From an uncultured Gammaproteobacteria bacterium (GTDB taxonomy: Bacteria > Pseudomonadota > Gammaproteobacteria > Coxiellales > Coxiellaceae), in NCBI GenBank assembly GCA_903870185.1, contig CAIQCE010000146.1, forward strand, positions 1 to 8,600: a stretch of 8,600 nucleotides of DNA, in the 5' to 3' direction. Within the stretch, counting starts at the first letter, position 1, and every line of letters begins with the position of its first letter. Under the pieces are notes generated by a model, which saw only the letters and a program-made list of their open reading frames with translations, made no database searches and was not told the DNA's origin. Made by a program: the position numbers and the translations under genes. Positions 1 through 6,466 of this stretch are shown piece after piece.

Positions 1-14
1 CAGATTTGTCATTC

Positions 15-35
15 ATTTGACCAATATTTGACCAA
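15..35. repeat. Tandem 10-bp direct repeat ATTTGACCAA
   Basis: The decamer ATTTGACCAA occurs at 15-24 and again at 26-35, one base apart, which gives an 11-bp period of about one helical turn. Two sites on the same DNA face are typical of a dimeric DNA-binding protein or of recombinase arm sites. No neighbouring gene shows which. On the minus strand an ATG at 16-14 would open a gene running out of the window, so this could be its operator; that gene cannot be supported from five codons. Confidence 0.5.
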
Positions 36-67
36 GTTAAGTATGCTTTTATTATTTTAGAGGCGTA

Positions 68-160
68 CCCCTTAGCTTTTTTCTAGATTTGATACACCCT
101 ACACCCCCACCCCCCCGTTTTTTGTTTGGGACCCAAGCCCCTCAGCTATACCTAGATTTG
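68..160. repeat. Imperfect direct repeat pair upstream of the lipoprotein gene
   Basis: Bases 68-91 and 138-160 match closely: both begin CCCCT, share AGCT and end CTAGATTTG, with a few substitutions and one indel between. The copies are 70 bp apart. A shorter CAGATTTG at bases 1-8 resembles the shared tail, so the repeat may continue to the left. The whole 1-185 stretch holds no gene I can support and no convincing sigma-70 promoter. This could be a duplicated end of an element or attachment-like DNA at the island's left border, which is inference. Confidence 0.45.
97..116 (-). other. Potential G-quadruplex tract (C-rich on the plus strand)
   Basis: C-runs of 3 (97-99), 5 (104-108) and 7 (110-116) are separated by short A/T spacers. 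On the minus strand they fit four G-triplets with loops of 1, 1 and 6 bases, because the 7-G run can supply two triplets. This is a strong compositional outlier in AT-rich DNA. It lies about 70 bp upstream of the lipoprotein gene. Folding and function are not shown. Confidence 0.4.
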
Positions 161-185
161 CTTAAATAATGCGTAGAATTAACAA

Positions 186-596
186 ATGCGCCTAATTAAA
201 TTTCTAAACTTCTGTTTGATCTCAATTTTGGTAGGCTGCACTTCTATTAGGGGTGGTGAAAGCAATAGCTCAAGTGTTGTAATCCAAGATCACTTCATGG
301 GTGGCTCTGGATATGCGGAGGTTATGAATCAGGCTAGGACTTACTGCAGACAATATGGCGCTAATGCTGTTTTGAGAAATAAAAAAGATGGTTGCATGCT
401 ACTCTGTGGATCTGAATATAACTATTACAACTTTGATTGCGTTAAAGATCAGCCATTTATTCCTCCACATCAACCTTCCTATACACCTCCAGCGCCTACT
501 GTCTCCTTGGATGAGGCAAAAGAGAAATGTACGAACTTAGGATTTAAAACTGGAACCGAAGGTTTTGGAAAATGCGTACTTCAGCTATCAAAATAA
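186..596 (+). CDS. Small Cys-rich outer-membrane-type lipoprotein, function unknown
   Basis: A 136-residue protein with a clear type II signal peptide. The N-terminus is basic (R2, K5), followed by a hydrophobic stretch and the lipobox LVGC with lipidated Cys18. A serine-rich linker follows. Residues about 39-86 carry GGSGYAEVMNQARTYC, then several Cys residues and SEYNYYNFDC, a small globular domain probably held by disulfides in the periplasm. A Pro-rich hinge (about 91-105) leads to a C-terminal motif, C-x3-GFK-x2-T-x3-F-x2-CVLQL. The same motif appears twice in the next protein, so the two genes are probably functionally linked. The last 25 bases overlap the next gene in another frame. 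No strong ribosome site precedes the ATG. I do not recognise a specific family, and it appears unrelated to the restriction genes downstream. Confidence 0.85.
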   Translation: MRLIKFLNFCLISILVGCTSIRGGESNSSSVVIQDHFMGGSGYAEVMNQARTYCRQYGANAVLRNKKDGCMLLCGSEYNYYNFDCVKDQPFIPPHQPSYTPPAPTVSLDEAKEKCTNLGFKTGTEGFGKCVLQLSK

Positions 597-1132
597 AAAT
601 AATATTTGCCGTCACCTTAACTAGCTTTAACGCTTATGGTTTGGATACCTCTATCGAAGAAAAAACATGCTCAAGCATTGGGTTCAAAAAAAAGACGGAA
701 GCATTTGCAAATTGTGTACTTGAGCTTCTGGAGCGAAAGGATGTCAACGTAGCTTCAGACAATCCAGATGATTCTACTTGTAGGGGCTATGGGTTCAAGC
801 CAAAAACATCTGATTATGCAAAGTGTAGGCAGCAAATAGATATAGCTAGACAAAATGCCCAAATGCAGCGATCTCAATTTGATGAGCAAAATCGTCTTTA
901 TGAAGAACAGATTGCTATGCAGAGGAGAGAAATTAAAAGGGCTAATAATCAGCGAGCCTTAGACCAGTCCCTAAGAATGTTAAATGGGCAATCCCCAACT
1001 GATGCTGTTCTTGGGGCTGGAACGGGTGCCCCGATTAGACCTGCTAATCCCTCAAATTCTCAGCTCATCCAGATGCCAGGGGGGAGAATGGTTAATTGCA
1101 TAACTAACGGTGGCCTAACTCAATGTTATTGA
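572..1132 (+). CDS. Sec-exported Cys-motif/coiled-coil protein, function unknown
   Basis: A 186-residue protein starting inside the end of the lipoprotein gene, with a GGAA just upstream of the ATG as a likely ribosome site, which implies translational coupling. Residues 1-24 form a signal peptide: basic residues R2, K7 and K9, a hydrophobic core and an AYG|LD-like cleavage site near residue 23-24. There is no lipobox, so the product is probably periplasmic. Two copies of the C-x3-GFK-x2-T-x3-F/Y-x2-C motif lie at about 32-50 and 69-87, matching the tail of the preceding lipoprotein. Residues about 90-140 are rich in Q, R and E with heptad-like spacing, suggesting a coiled coil. The C-terminus has two Cys (176 and 185) in a VNC-x8-C pattern that could form a disulfide. 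No enzyme motif is visible. An envelope partner of the lipoprotein is the best inference. Confidence 0.8.
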   Translation: MRTSAIKIKIIFAVTLTSFNAYGLDTSIEEKTCSSIGFKKKTEAFANCVLELLERKDVNVASDNPDDSTCRGYGFKPKTSDYAKCRQQIDIARQNAQMQRSQFDEQNRLYEEQIAMQRREIKRANNQRALDQSLRMLNGQSPTDAVLGAGTGAPIRPANPSNSQLIQMPGGRMVNCITNGGLTQCY

Positions 1133-1197
1133 CCGTAAAAGCTACTAATTTCAAAATACAGTTTATGAATACATATTTCATTATGAAAAGACTATAA

Positions 1198-1731
1198 ATG
1201 ATTAAGTGGATAAGTTTCCCTAGAAATAAACCAATTACAAAGGCGGGGCTTAGCTTGGTAAACGCCTTTGAAAAGCATGAAAAGGAAATTTCTTCAGAGT
1301 TAAACAATCACCTTATTGGAAGTGGGCAAACTGACTCACACAGTAATTCGGTTTTAGAAAAGATTGCGCAAGATCTAATTAAGTGTGGATTTCAAGTTGA
1401 AGCTGGAAAAAGAAAATCTGAAAAAATTCATGTTCCTGTTCTATTTGGGGAAAGAGGTAAACCACTTCAGGCTTTTGATGCTGATGCCTATAACCCATCA
1501 GAGAAATATGTTTTAGAAGTGGAGGCGGGAAGGGCAGTTACCAATTATCAATTTTTGAAAGATTATTTCCAAGCTTGTGTAATGGTAGATGTTGAGTACT
1601 TAGGGATTGCTGTAAGACAAATTTATCGAGGCCAATTTGACTATGAGACTGTTTGTAATTTCTTCGATACTTTGTACGCTAGCGGAAGATTAAAGACAGA
1701 GCTAAAGGGCGTTCTAATAATCGGGTATTAG
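1198..1731 (+). CDS. Hypothetical protein, possible PD-(D/E)XK nuclease fold
   Basis: A 177-residue soluble protein that I do not recognise. It has no signal peptide or membrane segment. A helix around residues 50-62 contains E54, followed by a predicted strand, then D94/D96 in FDADAY and E107-V-E109 in YVLEVEAGR. This E...D...E-x-E order resembles the PD-(D/E)XK nuclease core, with Glu in place of the usual Lys as in BamHI. The basic loop GKRKSEK (70-76) would suit DNA contact. The gene stands 66 bp after the exported-protein gene and ends about 83 bp before the methyltransferase start, on the same strand. It could therefore be an accessory nuclease of the restriction island or simply its left neighbour. 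The ATG follows an A-rich stretch with only a weak GAAAAG ribosome site. The fold is inferred from residue spacing only and is uncertain; that the gene is real is much more likely. Confidence 0.7.
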   Translation: MIKWISFPRNKPITKAGLSLVNAFEKHEKEISSELNNHLIGSGQTDSHSNSVLEKIAQDLIKCGFQVEAGKRKSEKIHVPVLFGERGKPLQAFDADAYNPSEKYVLEVEAGRAVTNYQFLKDYFQACVMVDVEYLGIAVRQIYRGQFDYETVCNFFDTLYASGRLKTELKGVLIIGY

Positions 1732-1756
1732 CTATCAGCTTCATTTACTTCATATA

Positions 1757-1809
1757 CCCCCTGGGATAAAAAAGTGCCATAATGGTATGAATTAATCCCT
1801 TTTTGGCAC
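1757..1809 (+). promoter_or_regulatory. Putative promoter/operator of the methyltransferase gene with a CCTGG site
   Basis: Three elements lie just before the methyltransferase ATG. CCTGG at 1760-1764, inside a CCCTGGG core, matches the recognition site expected for this methylase family. A perfect inverted repeat follows, GTGCCA (1774-1779) and TGGCAC (1804-1809), with a 24-bp spacer. Inside the spacer is an extended -10-like TGGTATGAAT (1783-1792), with no good -35. In the SsoII system, the methylase's N-terminal HTH region binds an inverted repeat at its own promoter, and methylation of a site in the control region also affects expression (known, from memory). The same scheme here is inference. 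CCWGG occurs nine times in the window, so its presence here alone is not significant. Confidence 0.45.
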
Positions 1810-1814
1810 CTTAT

Positions 1815-3056
1815 ATGGACTTAGCATCACCAGACACTCTAGTTTTAGCGGAAATCAACCGCAGATTTAAAAAATCTGAGCTTGCCAAAAAGCTGCAGGT
1901 TGATCCGAGAGTAATTTCTCGCTGGGAAAAGGGCGGTTTGAGCGTAACCGACAAGATGGCTCTTTTATATTTGCTTCATAACAGTTCGCCATCAGCGCCA
2001 GTTATTGCCGTCGCCAAAGATTTTACTTTTATTGACCTTTTTGCTGGAATTGGCGGGACTCGATTAGGGATTGAAAGTGTGGGCGGTGAATGTATTTTTA
2101 CATCAGAATGGGATCCCTCAGCACAAAAGACATATTGCGCAAATTTTCCAATGGAGAATCACACATTAATAGGTGATATTCATGAGGTTACTGATAAAGA
2201 AAACTGGAATCTCTTACCAAACCATGATCTCTTAGTAGCAGGTTTTCCTTGCCAACCATTTTCAATAGCTGGTGTAAGTAAAAAAAATTCAATGGGTAGA
2301 TCGCATGGGTTTGCTTGTGATGCTCAGGGAACCTTGTTTTTTGATATTGCCAAAATTATAAAAAAGAGAAGGCCTGCAGCATTTTTACTGGAGAATGTAA
2401 AAAACTTGCGAAGTCACGATAAGGGTAACACTTTTAGGGTGATTCAAAATGTTTTGGAAAATGAGTTGAAGTACAAGATATTTCCGAAAGTAATTGATGC
2501 AAAAGGGTTTGTCCCTCAGCATCGAGAACGAATTTATATAGTTGGCTTTAGAGAGGATGTTCCATTTGATTGGAATGAATTTAATGCGCCTGATCCATCC
2601 TCTAAAAAAATGAGTGTAATCTTGCATCCTCAAAATGGAACTGAGGAGGCTGAAGAGCCATACACCACTGGCAAAAGTGGAAGAGTTTCATCTAAGTATG
2701 TCTTGAGCGATAAGCTGTGGGAGTATCTACAGGGATATGCTGCTAAACACAAAGCGCAGGGCAATGGTTTCGGTTTTGGATTGGTTGGAAAGAATGATAC
2801 CTCTAGGACATTGTCCGCTAGATACTATAAGGACGGTTCTGAGATTCTGATAAATCGGGGGGCAAATAAAAACCCTAGACGATTAACCCCTCGTGAATGC
2901 GCCAGATTAATGGGGTTTGATTCAGATGATAGGCACTTCAATATTGTAGTTGCGGATACGCCAGCCTATAAACAATTTGGCAATTCCGTGGTTGTGCCCG
3001 TTGTGTCTGAGATAGCTAGAATTATGAAGCCGCACATTATGGCCCTTAAAGATTAA
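1815..3056 (+). CDS. DNA (cytosine-5) methyltransferase, Dcm/EcoRII/SsoII type
   Basis: A 413-residue enzyme that methylates the C5 of cytosine in DNA using S-adenosylmethionine. Residues about 12-40 form an HTH (ELAKKLQVDPRVISRWEKGG), as in methylases that repress their own promoter. Canonical motifs follow in order: I FIDLFAGIGG (72-81), IV GFPCQPFS with catalytic Cys146, VI ENV (193-195), VIII QHRERIYIVG (235-244), IX with RTLSARYYKDG (331-341), and X FGNSVVVPV (388-396). The target-recognition region (KHKAQGNGFGFGLV then RTLSARYYKDGSEILI) closely resembles what I recall of E. coli Dcm, so CCWGG or CCNGG is the expected site. I chose the ATG; a TTG four codons upstream lies on the operator arm and adds nothing conserved. 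Its partner is probably the MvaI/BcnI-type enzyme at 6807. It converges on the minus-strand operon with a 6-bp gap. There is no vsr repair gene in the window. Confidence 0.95.
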   Translation: MDLASPDTLVLAEINRRFKKSELAKKLQVDPRVISRWEKGGLSVTDKMALLYLLHNSSPSAPVIAVAKDFTFIDLFAGIGGTRLGIESVGGECIFTSEWDPSAQKTYCANFPMENHTLIGDIHEVTDKENWNLLPNHDLLVAGFPCQPFSIAGVSKKNSMGRSHGFACDAQGTLFFDIAKIIKKRRPAAFLLENVKNLRSHDKGNTFRVIQNVLENELKYKIFPKVIDAKGFVPQHRERIYIVGFREDVPFDWNEFNAPDPSSKKMSVILHPQNGTEEAEEPYTTGKSGRVSSKYVLSDKLWEYLQGYAAKHKAQGNGFGFGLVGKNDTSRTLSARYYKDGSEILINRGANKNPRRLTPRECARLMGFDSDDRHFNIVVADTPAYKQFGNSVVVPVVSEIARIMKPHIMALKD

Positions 3057-3062
3057 GAAGGC

Positions 3063-3794
3063 TTATTGCCGTAATGAAAATTTATTGAATTCTTTAGGAA
3101 GTACTTGTTTTATATCTTCAGGATTCATTTCTTCAGTGTCATAAGTCATATCCAAGCGTTGAAGTGCTATTGCCAGTCTTCTGACACTTCCAAATCCAGC
3201 TCTATCATTTGGAAGGCGCAATTTTGGAGGCTTGGGTTTAGATGATGCTCCAGAAACTAGCTTCCCATTCTTAATATAAAGATCAGCAGCAGTATTAAAA
3301 AAACCTTTGTTATGTGATATCGCCTGTCTTGACGCTAGCTGTTCTGTAAGGTCACCCATAGTTGCAATCGATCCTGACAAGCAAATCTTTGCACTCTCAC
3401 CATGAATATAAAAAAGTTCATATGATGTTCTTGGGGCATTTCTATAAGCCAGAGAGCCAGTAGAGCCTTTCCTAACAACAACATAGTGCTCTTTTCGGCG
3501 AATACCTTTTTGAGTTAGTTGGTCAAAATAAAGCATTGAAATCCAAGCCCACAGACCATCATATTTCAATGACATAATTTCATTGAAGGTTAAATTTTTG
3601 AATACTTCATTAAGATATTCACCAAGCTTTAGTCTTGACTCGAATTCTTTGTGCTCGTCTATTAATAAATCACTCAGAACATCGCTGTAAGCATCAGCGT
3701 TAAGGAGGTGATTTGGAAATTCGCTAGCAGGGTTTTCAAGCCAATTGGTCAGTCTAGCAAGGCCCTCAGAATTTAGAACGCGGACATTAATCAT
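3063..3794 (-). CDS. Last gene of the ATPase operon, probable DUF6339-type protein
   Basis: A 243-residue soluble protein with no recognised catalytic motif. Notable stretches are LWAWISMLYFDQL (about 82-94), YELFYIHGESAKI (about 125-137), a Pro/Lys loop KPKPPKLRLP (about 187-196), and the C-terminal RRLAIALQRLDMTYD...LPKEF. These match my recollection of the DUF6339 family, which has W-x-W...FDQL in the middle and a QLDLTYD...LP-EF tail, although I could not search. The start overlaps the end of the preceding gene by 8 bases (ATGATTAA), so it is translated by coupling. It ends 6 bp from the methyltransferase stop. Being the distal member of an operon with a GHKL ATPase, it is probably a structural or targeting subunit of that system. 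That role is inference. Confidence 0.85.
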   Translation of the reverse strand: MINVRVLNSEGLARLTNWLENPASEFPNHLLNADAYSDVLSDLLIDEHKEFESRLKLGEYLNEVFKNLTFNEIMSLKYDGLWAWISMLYFDQLTQKGIRRKEHYVVVRKGSTGSLAYRNAPRTSYELFYIHGESAKICLSGSIATMGDLTEQLASRQAISHNKGFFNTAADLYIKNGKLVSGASSKPKPPKLRLPNDRAGFGSVRRLAIALQRLDMTYDTEEMNPEDIKQVLPKEFNKFSLRQ

Positions 3795-4548
3795 TTTCAG
3801 AAGTGCTCTTTATAAAAACATTCAGATTGTCGGAAAATTTATGCAAATTACAGAAAATTTCAACCACCTCTTCGCACCAGGGGTTTTTTTCTAAATCATC
3901 TTCAGTATCAGCGGGAGGGCGGTCTGCACCAATTTCATCCAGCCATTTCCCCCAGGGATACCAAGCGTCATCTTCATCCTCTAATTTATCTGGATCATTA
4001 GCAATGAAGAGCATTACCTGTCTTAATGCATCAGGGAGAACTAGGGATGCAAATGGTAAGAAATTTTCTGTGCCAGCTGCACTTGGAAAAACATTTGAAT
4101 TAAATAGCAGAACTGGACCTTCATTTTCAGCAGTTTCAAGTTTCCAAAGACGCTGACCAAGGTCTGCAGGTTTCATTGGAAGGATGCTATCGCTTTGCTC
4201 ATCATTATTAGGAGTAATTTTTTCAATTACAGCAACTAATTTCGGGTCATTTGCTTTGTGAATTAATAACCTAAATCTCAGTGTAGAAGATGAATCTAGG
4301 TCGGATAGATCGTATATATCTTCTAAGGAATAATTTGAAACAGTACCGATTTTTATCCTTCTACTAGTGTTTCCTGCTGCTGAAATGATGATAATTTCTA
4401 AATCACCCTCAAGAGAGCTCTCGCCTAGATCGAGCTTATCAATTTTAAAATGTAGCAATCCCTTTTCTACAAAGGTAGATATTGATATTAGTTTCCTATC
4501 TAATTCTTTTAAATTGGTGGGATTACTTCTAGCTGATAGTCTTTTCAT
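3787..4548 (-). CDS. Unrecognised 253-residue subunit of the ATPase operon
   Basis: I do not recognise a family. The N-terminal ~110 residues read as alternating strands (LLHFKIDKLDLGESSLEGDLEI, then TLRFRLLI), suggesting a beta-sandwich-like domain. The middle holds LFNSNVFPSAAG and FLPFASLVLPDALRQVMLFIAND (about 165-187), probably a helix. The C-terminal region is acidic and Trp-rich (DAWYPWGKWLDEIG, NPWCEEVVEIF). There is no signal peptide and no nuclease or NTPase motif. The gene starts in a 4-base ATGA overlap with the ATPase gene and itself overlaps the next gene by 8 bases, so the three products are probably made in fixed proportion and may form a complex. The ATPase C-terminus (about 540-636) also looks beta-rich. 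An adaptor between the ATPase and the last protein is a reasonable but unproven guess. Confidence 0.8.
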   Translation of the reverse strand: MKRLSARSNPTNLKELDRKLISISTFVEKGLLHFKIDKLDLGESSLEGDLEIIIISAAGNTSRRIKIGTVSNYSLEDIYDLSDLDSSSTLRFRLLIHKANDPKLVAVIEKITPNNDEQSDSILPMKPADLGQRLWKLETAENEGPVLLFNSNVFPSAAGTENFLPFASLVLPDALRQVMLFIANDPDKLEDEDDAWYPWGKWLDEIGADRPPADTEDDLEKNPWCEEVVEIFCNLHKFSDNLNVFIKSTSEND

Positions 4549-6455
4549 GATTTTTGCTCATAATTTAATCTAGCAAAAAATCTAAGATTAGGATCAAACC
4601 CCTGAATCTCCAAGAAGAAATCTGGATCTATTACCTCAAAATGAACTTTATTATTCTTTCTCTCTTTGATTGAAACGTTTTTTGCTAGAAATTGATGTGC
4701 TTTTCCATCGCCCAGATCAAAGTCAAATGGATCATAATTCTTAAAAGGGTTTTGATCTAAGCCTTCGTAGGCAATTTCAATGGTGCAACTTGAAAGATAG
4801 TCAGACTTATTATCTGAGAATTTTTTATTTGGCAGAATGCGAACAGAGTCTGGTGTAGTGCTTAGTGTAAAAGGTTTTTTTGATGACTCAGGAACGATGA
4901 TCACAGGTGGTTTTATGTCAGGGGACCTAGGAGTTGGTTTGCCTGGCCCCTTTTTTTTGCTATCGTCGGATGGTTTTGTGAAATATTTTGCAAGGGCCTT
5001 CATATCTAGCTTACCCCCGCTATTTGTCAACAAAGATAGTATTCTTGGTGCTGCCTGCCTGATGGCAGAGAGGGTAGTTGCCGCATCACGATACGCATCC
5101 CTTACTTTCTCTCTCTTGGAGTTCCACTTCAAGTGGGTTGCTTCTTCAGCATCTACCAAAAAAGAGGAAAGAGCTGGGTCTGATACTAGCGTGAGAGCTC
5201 TGGCTTTTTGAAGATAAGAACTTTTGGTTAAGTGAGCCTCTGAACCAATAAGTAAGTCTTTTCTAATGTAGGCCTCTTCGACTTTCTCAAGGTCCTCTGG
5301 AACCTGTATGAATACATCAAAGTAAGAATCAACAGGCTTATCATTTCTTGGGGTTATTTGGATGGGACATCTAATGTGTACTATCTCCTCCTTATCCACC
5401 AACTCTCTTAAGTCATCAATATTTCCGTTTTTTATTGAAGTTTCTTTTAAGGTTTGATCCTTGTTCCAGCCGACAATTAATTCTGCGGAGGGCGAATTCT
5501 TTTTGGTAAGCTCAATAGCTGTTCTAACTAGTTTTCTAAACGCTTTGGTAAAACTTGATTTACGATCCCTAGCATCTTGGTCTGTAAAGATATCATCGGC
5601 AATTTGATCTATGTTTTTTTCTTCAATAAGTGCCGAACCTATTCTTACACTTAATCTTCCACTTGCAATTGAGAAATAGTATTCCGAGATAATAGTTTTT
5701 TTGATTTCATCAATTTTTAATTCAAATGGGAAGGGGATTACCAAGCTTAGTCCAGGCTCCCCATTCCTTTTTAAATCAAATGCCTTTATAAATTCCTTTA
5801 AGGAACCTTCATCAGTTATTGGATGTGGAGCATTGCTGCTATGTACTCCCCAATAGGAGTCTTTTAGATATTTATCGCTCTCATACCTATATGTACCTAT
5901 AAATTCTGATCTACCCATAAGTAGAGTTTTGTTATCAGAACTTCGTAGTGTTAATCCAAATACGCATCTTGCAGAGCCAATTTGAATATATGTAATTTTT
6001 CCTTGTCCCGCCCCTCCATTGGAGCCCTTTATTGAGCCTTTAGAGCCTTCACCTTCTGTATGCCAAAATGCATTCCAATTTTCTTTGGGGCCATCAGCAT
6101 CATTATCTAGGTAGTCGCCAATTAAACCGATAGTGCCAAAATCTTCAATTACCAATACTGATGGGTTCAACATATCAATGTTGCTCCCGCTCCCTGTACT
6201 TTTCAATCGTGATAGATACTCTGGTGTAAGTATATTTTTTAAGTATTGATTATCAAATTCCTCTTTTTGTAGAACCTTTACCTCAACTTGAATTGTTTTT
6301 GTGGTTGGAAGCGCAGCATCTAACGAATTTTGTAATGCTTCTCTAACAAGAATTTCTAAACCAGTTTTGTCTTCCTGATTAAAGTTGTCAATAACAGTTC
6401 CCCTGCCTCTTTTTACATAAGCTTGGGTTAGTGGAAATTTCCAGCTGTAGTTCAT
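4545..6455 (-). CDS. GHKL (MORC/MutL/Hsp90-type) ATPase of the island
   Basis: A 636-residue protein with an N-terminal GHKL ATP-binding fold. The N-box is LVREALQNSLDA, with E39 as general base and N43 for Mg. Motif G1 is VIEDFGTIG (D105, G107, G110), and the Gly-rich ATP lid is GSNGGAGQGK (144-153). Residues about 230-400 would be the transducer-like (S5) region. A conserved-looking helix W-x8-YRDAATTLSAIRQAAPRIL follows at about 445-473. A low-complexity linker rich in Pro, Lys and Ser (about 496-530) leads to a beta-rich C-terminal domain. Enzymes of this group clamp and close on ATP binding. Prokaryotic MORC-like members sit beside Dcm-type methylases in restriction operons (known, from memory), usually with a Z1 helicase, which I do not see. 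Translation is coupled to the upstream 81-residue gene by a strong AGGAAG site over that gene's stop, and to the next gene by ATGA. Confidence 0.88.
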   Translation of the reverse strand: MNYSWKFPLTQAYVKRGRGTVIDNFNQEDKTGLEILVREALQNSLDAALPTTKTIQVEVKVLQKEEFDNQYLKNILTPEYLSRLKSTGSGSNIDMLNPSVLVIEDFGTIGLIGDYLDNDADGPKENWNAFWHTEGEGSKGSIKGSNGGAGQGKITYIQIGSARCVFGLTLRSSDNKTLLMGRSEFIGTYRYESDKYLKDSYWGVHSSNAPHPITDEGSLKEFIKAFDLKRNGEPGLSLVIPFPFELKIDEIKKTIISEYYFSIASGRLSVRIGSALIEEKNIDQIADDIFTDQDARDRKSSFTKAFRKLVRTAIELTKKNSPSAELIVGWNKDQTLKETSIKNGNIDDLRELVDKEEIVHIRCPIQITPRNDKPVDSYFDVFIQVPEDLEKVEEAYIRKDLLIGSEAHLTKSSYLQKARALTLVSDPALSSFLVDAEEATHLKWNSKREKVRDAYRDAATTLSAIRQAAPRILSLLTNSGGKLDMKALAKYFTKPSDDSKKKGPGKPTPRSPDIKPPVIIVPESSKKPFTLSTTPDSVRILPNKKFSDNKSDYLSSCTIEIAYEGLDQNPFKNYDPFDFDLGDGKAHQFLAKNVSIKERKNNKVHFEVIDPDFFLEIQGFDPNLRFFARLNYEQKS

Positions 6456-6460
6456 TTTCT

Positions 6461-6466
6461 CTTCCT
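6461..6466 (-). promoter_or_regulatory. Strong ribosome binding site AGGAAG of the ATPase gene
   Basis: On the minus strand, AGGAAG followed by AGAAA stands just before the ATPase ATG. It overlaps the TAG stop of the 81-residue gene, so ribosomes finishing that small gene arrive at the site. This fixes the ATPase start and supports translational coupling. Most other genes in the window have weak sites. Confidence 0.7.

Noticed and set aside
1..60. Possible tail of a plus-strand gene ending at the TAG at 58-60, or a minus-strand gene starting at base 16
   Set aside because: Only 19 or 5 codons are visible, with no recognisable residues or ribosome site.
174..179. TAGAAT as a -10 box for the lipoprotein gene
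   Set aside because: It lies only six bases before the ATG and has no -35 at the proper distance; it is probably chance in A/T-rich DNA.
1803..1814. TTG start four codons upstream of the methylase ATG
   Set aside because: The TTG lies in the right arm of the inverted repeat, has no ribosome site and adds only four residues with no conserved feature; the ATG at 1815 is preferred.
3803..4156. 117-residue open frame on the plus strand opposite the 253-residue gene
   Set aside because: It is Ser-rich antisense of a coupled operon gene and has no start context.
4837..5211. 124-residue open frame on the plus strand opposite the ATPase gene
   Set aside because: It lies opposite clear ATPase coding sequence, with Ser/Ala-rich composition typical of antisense translation and no ribosome site.
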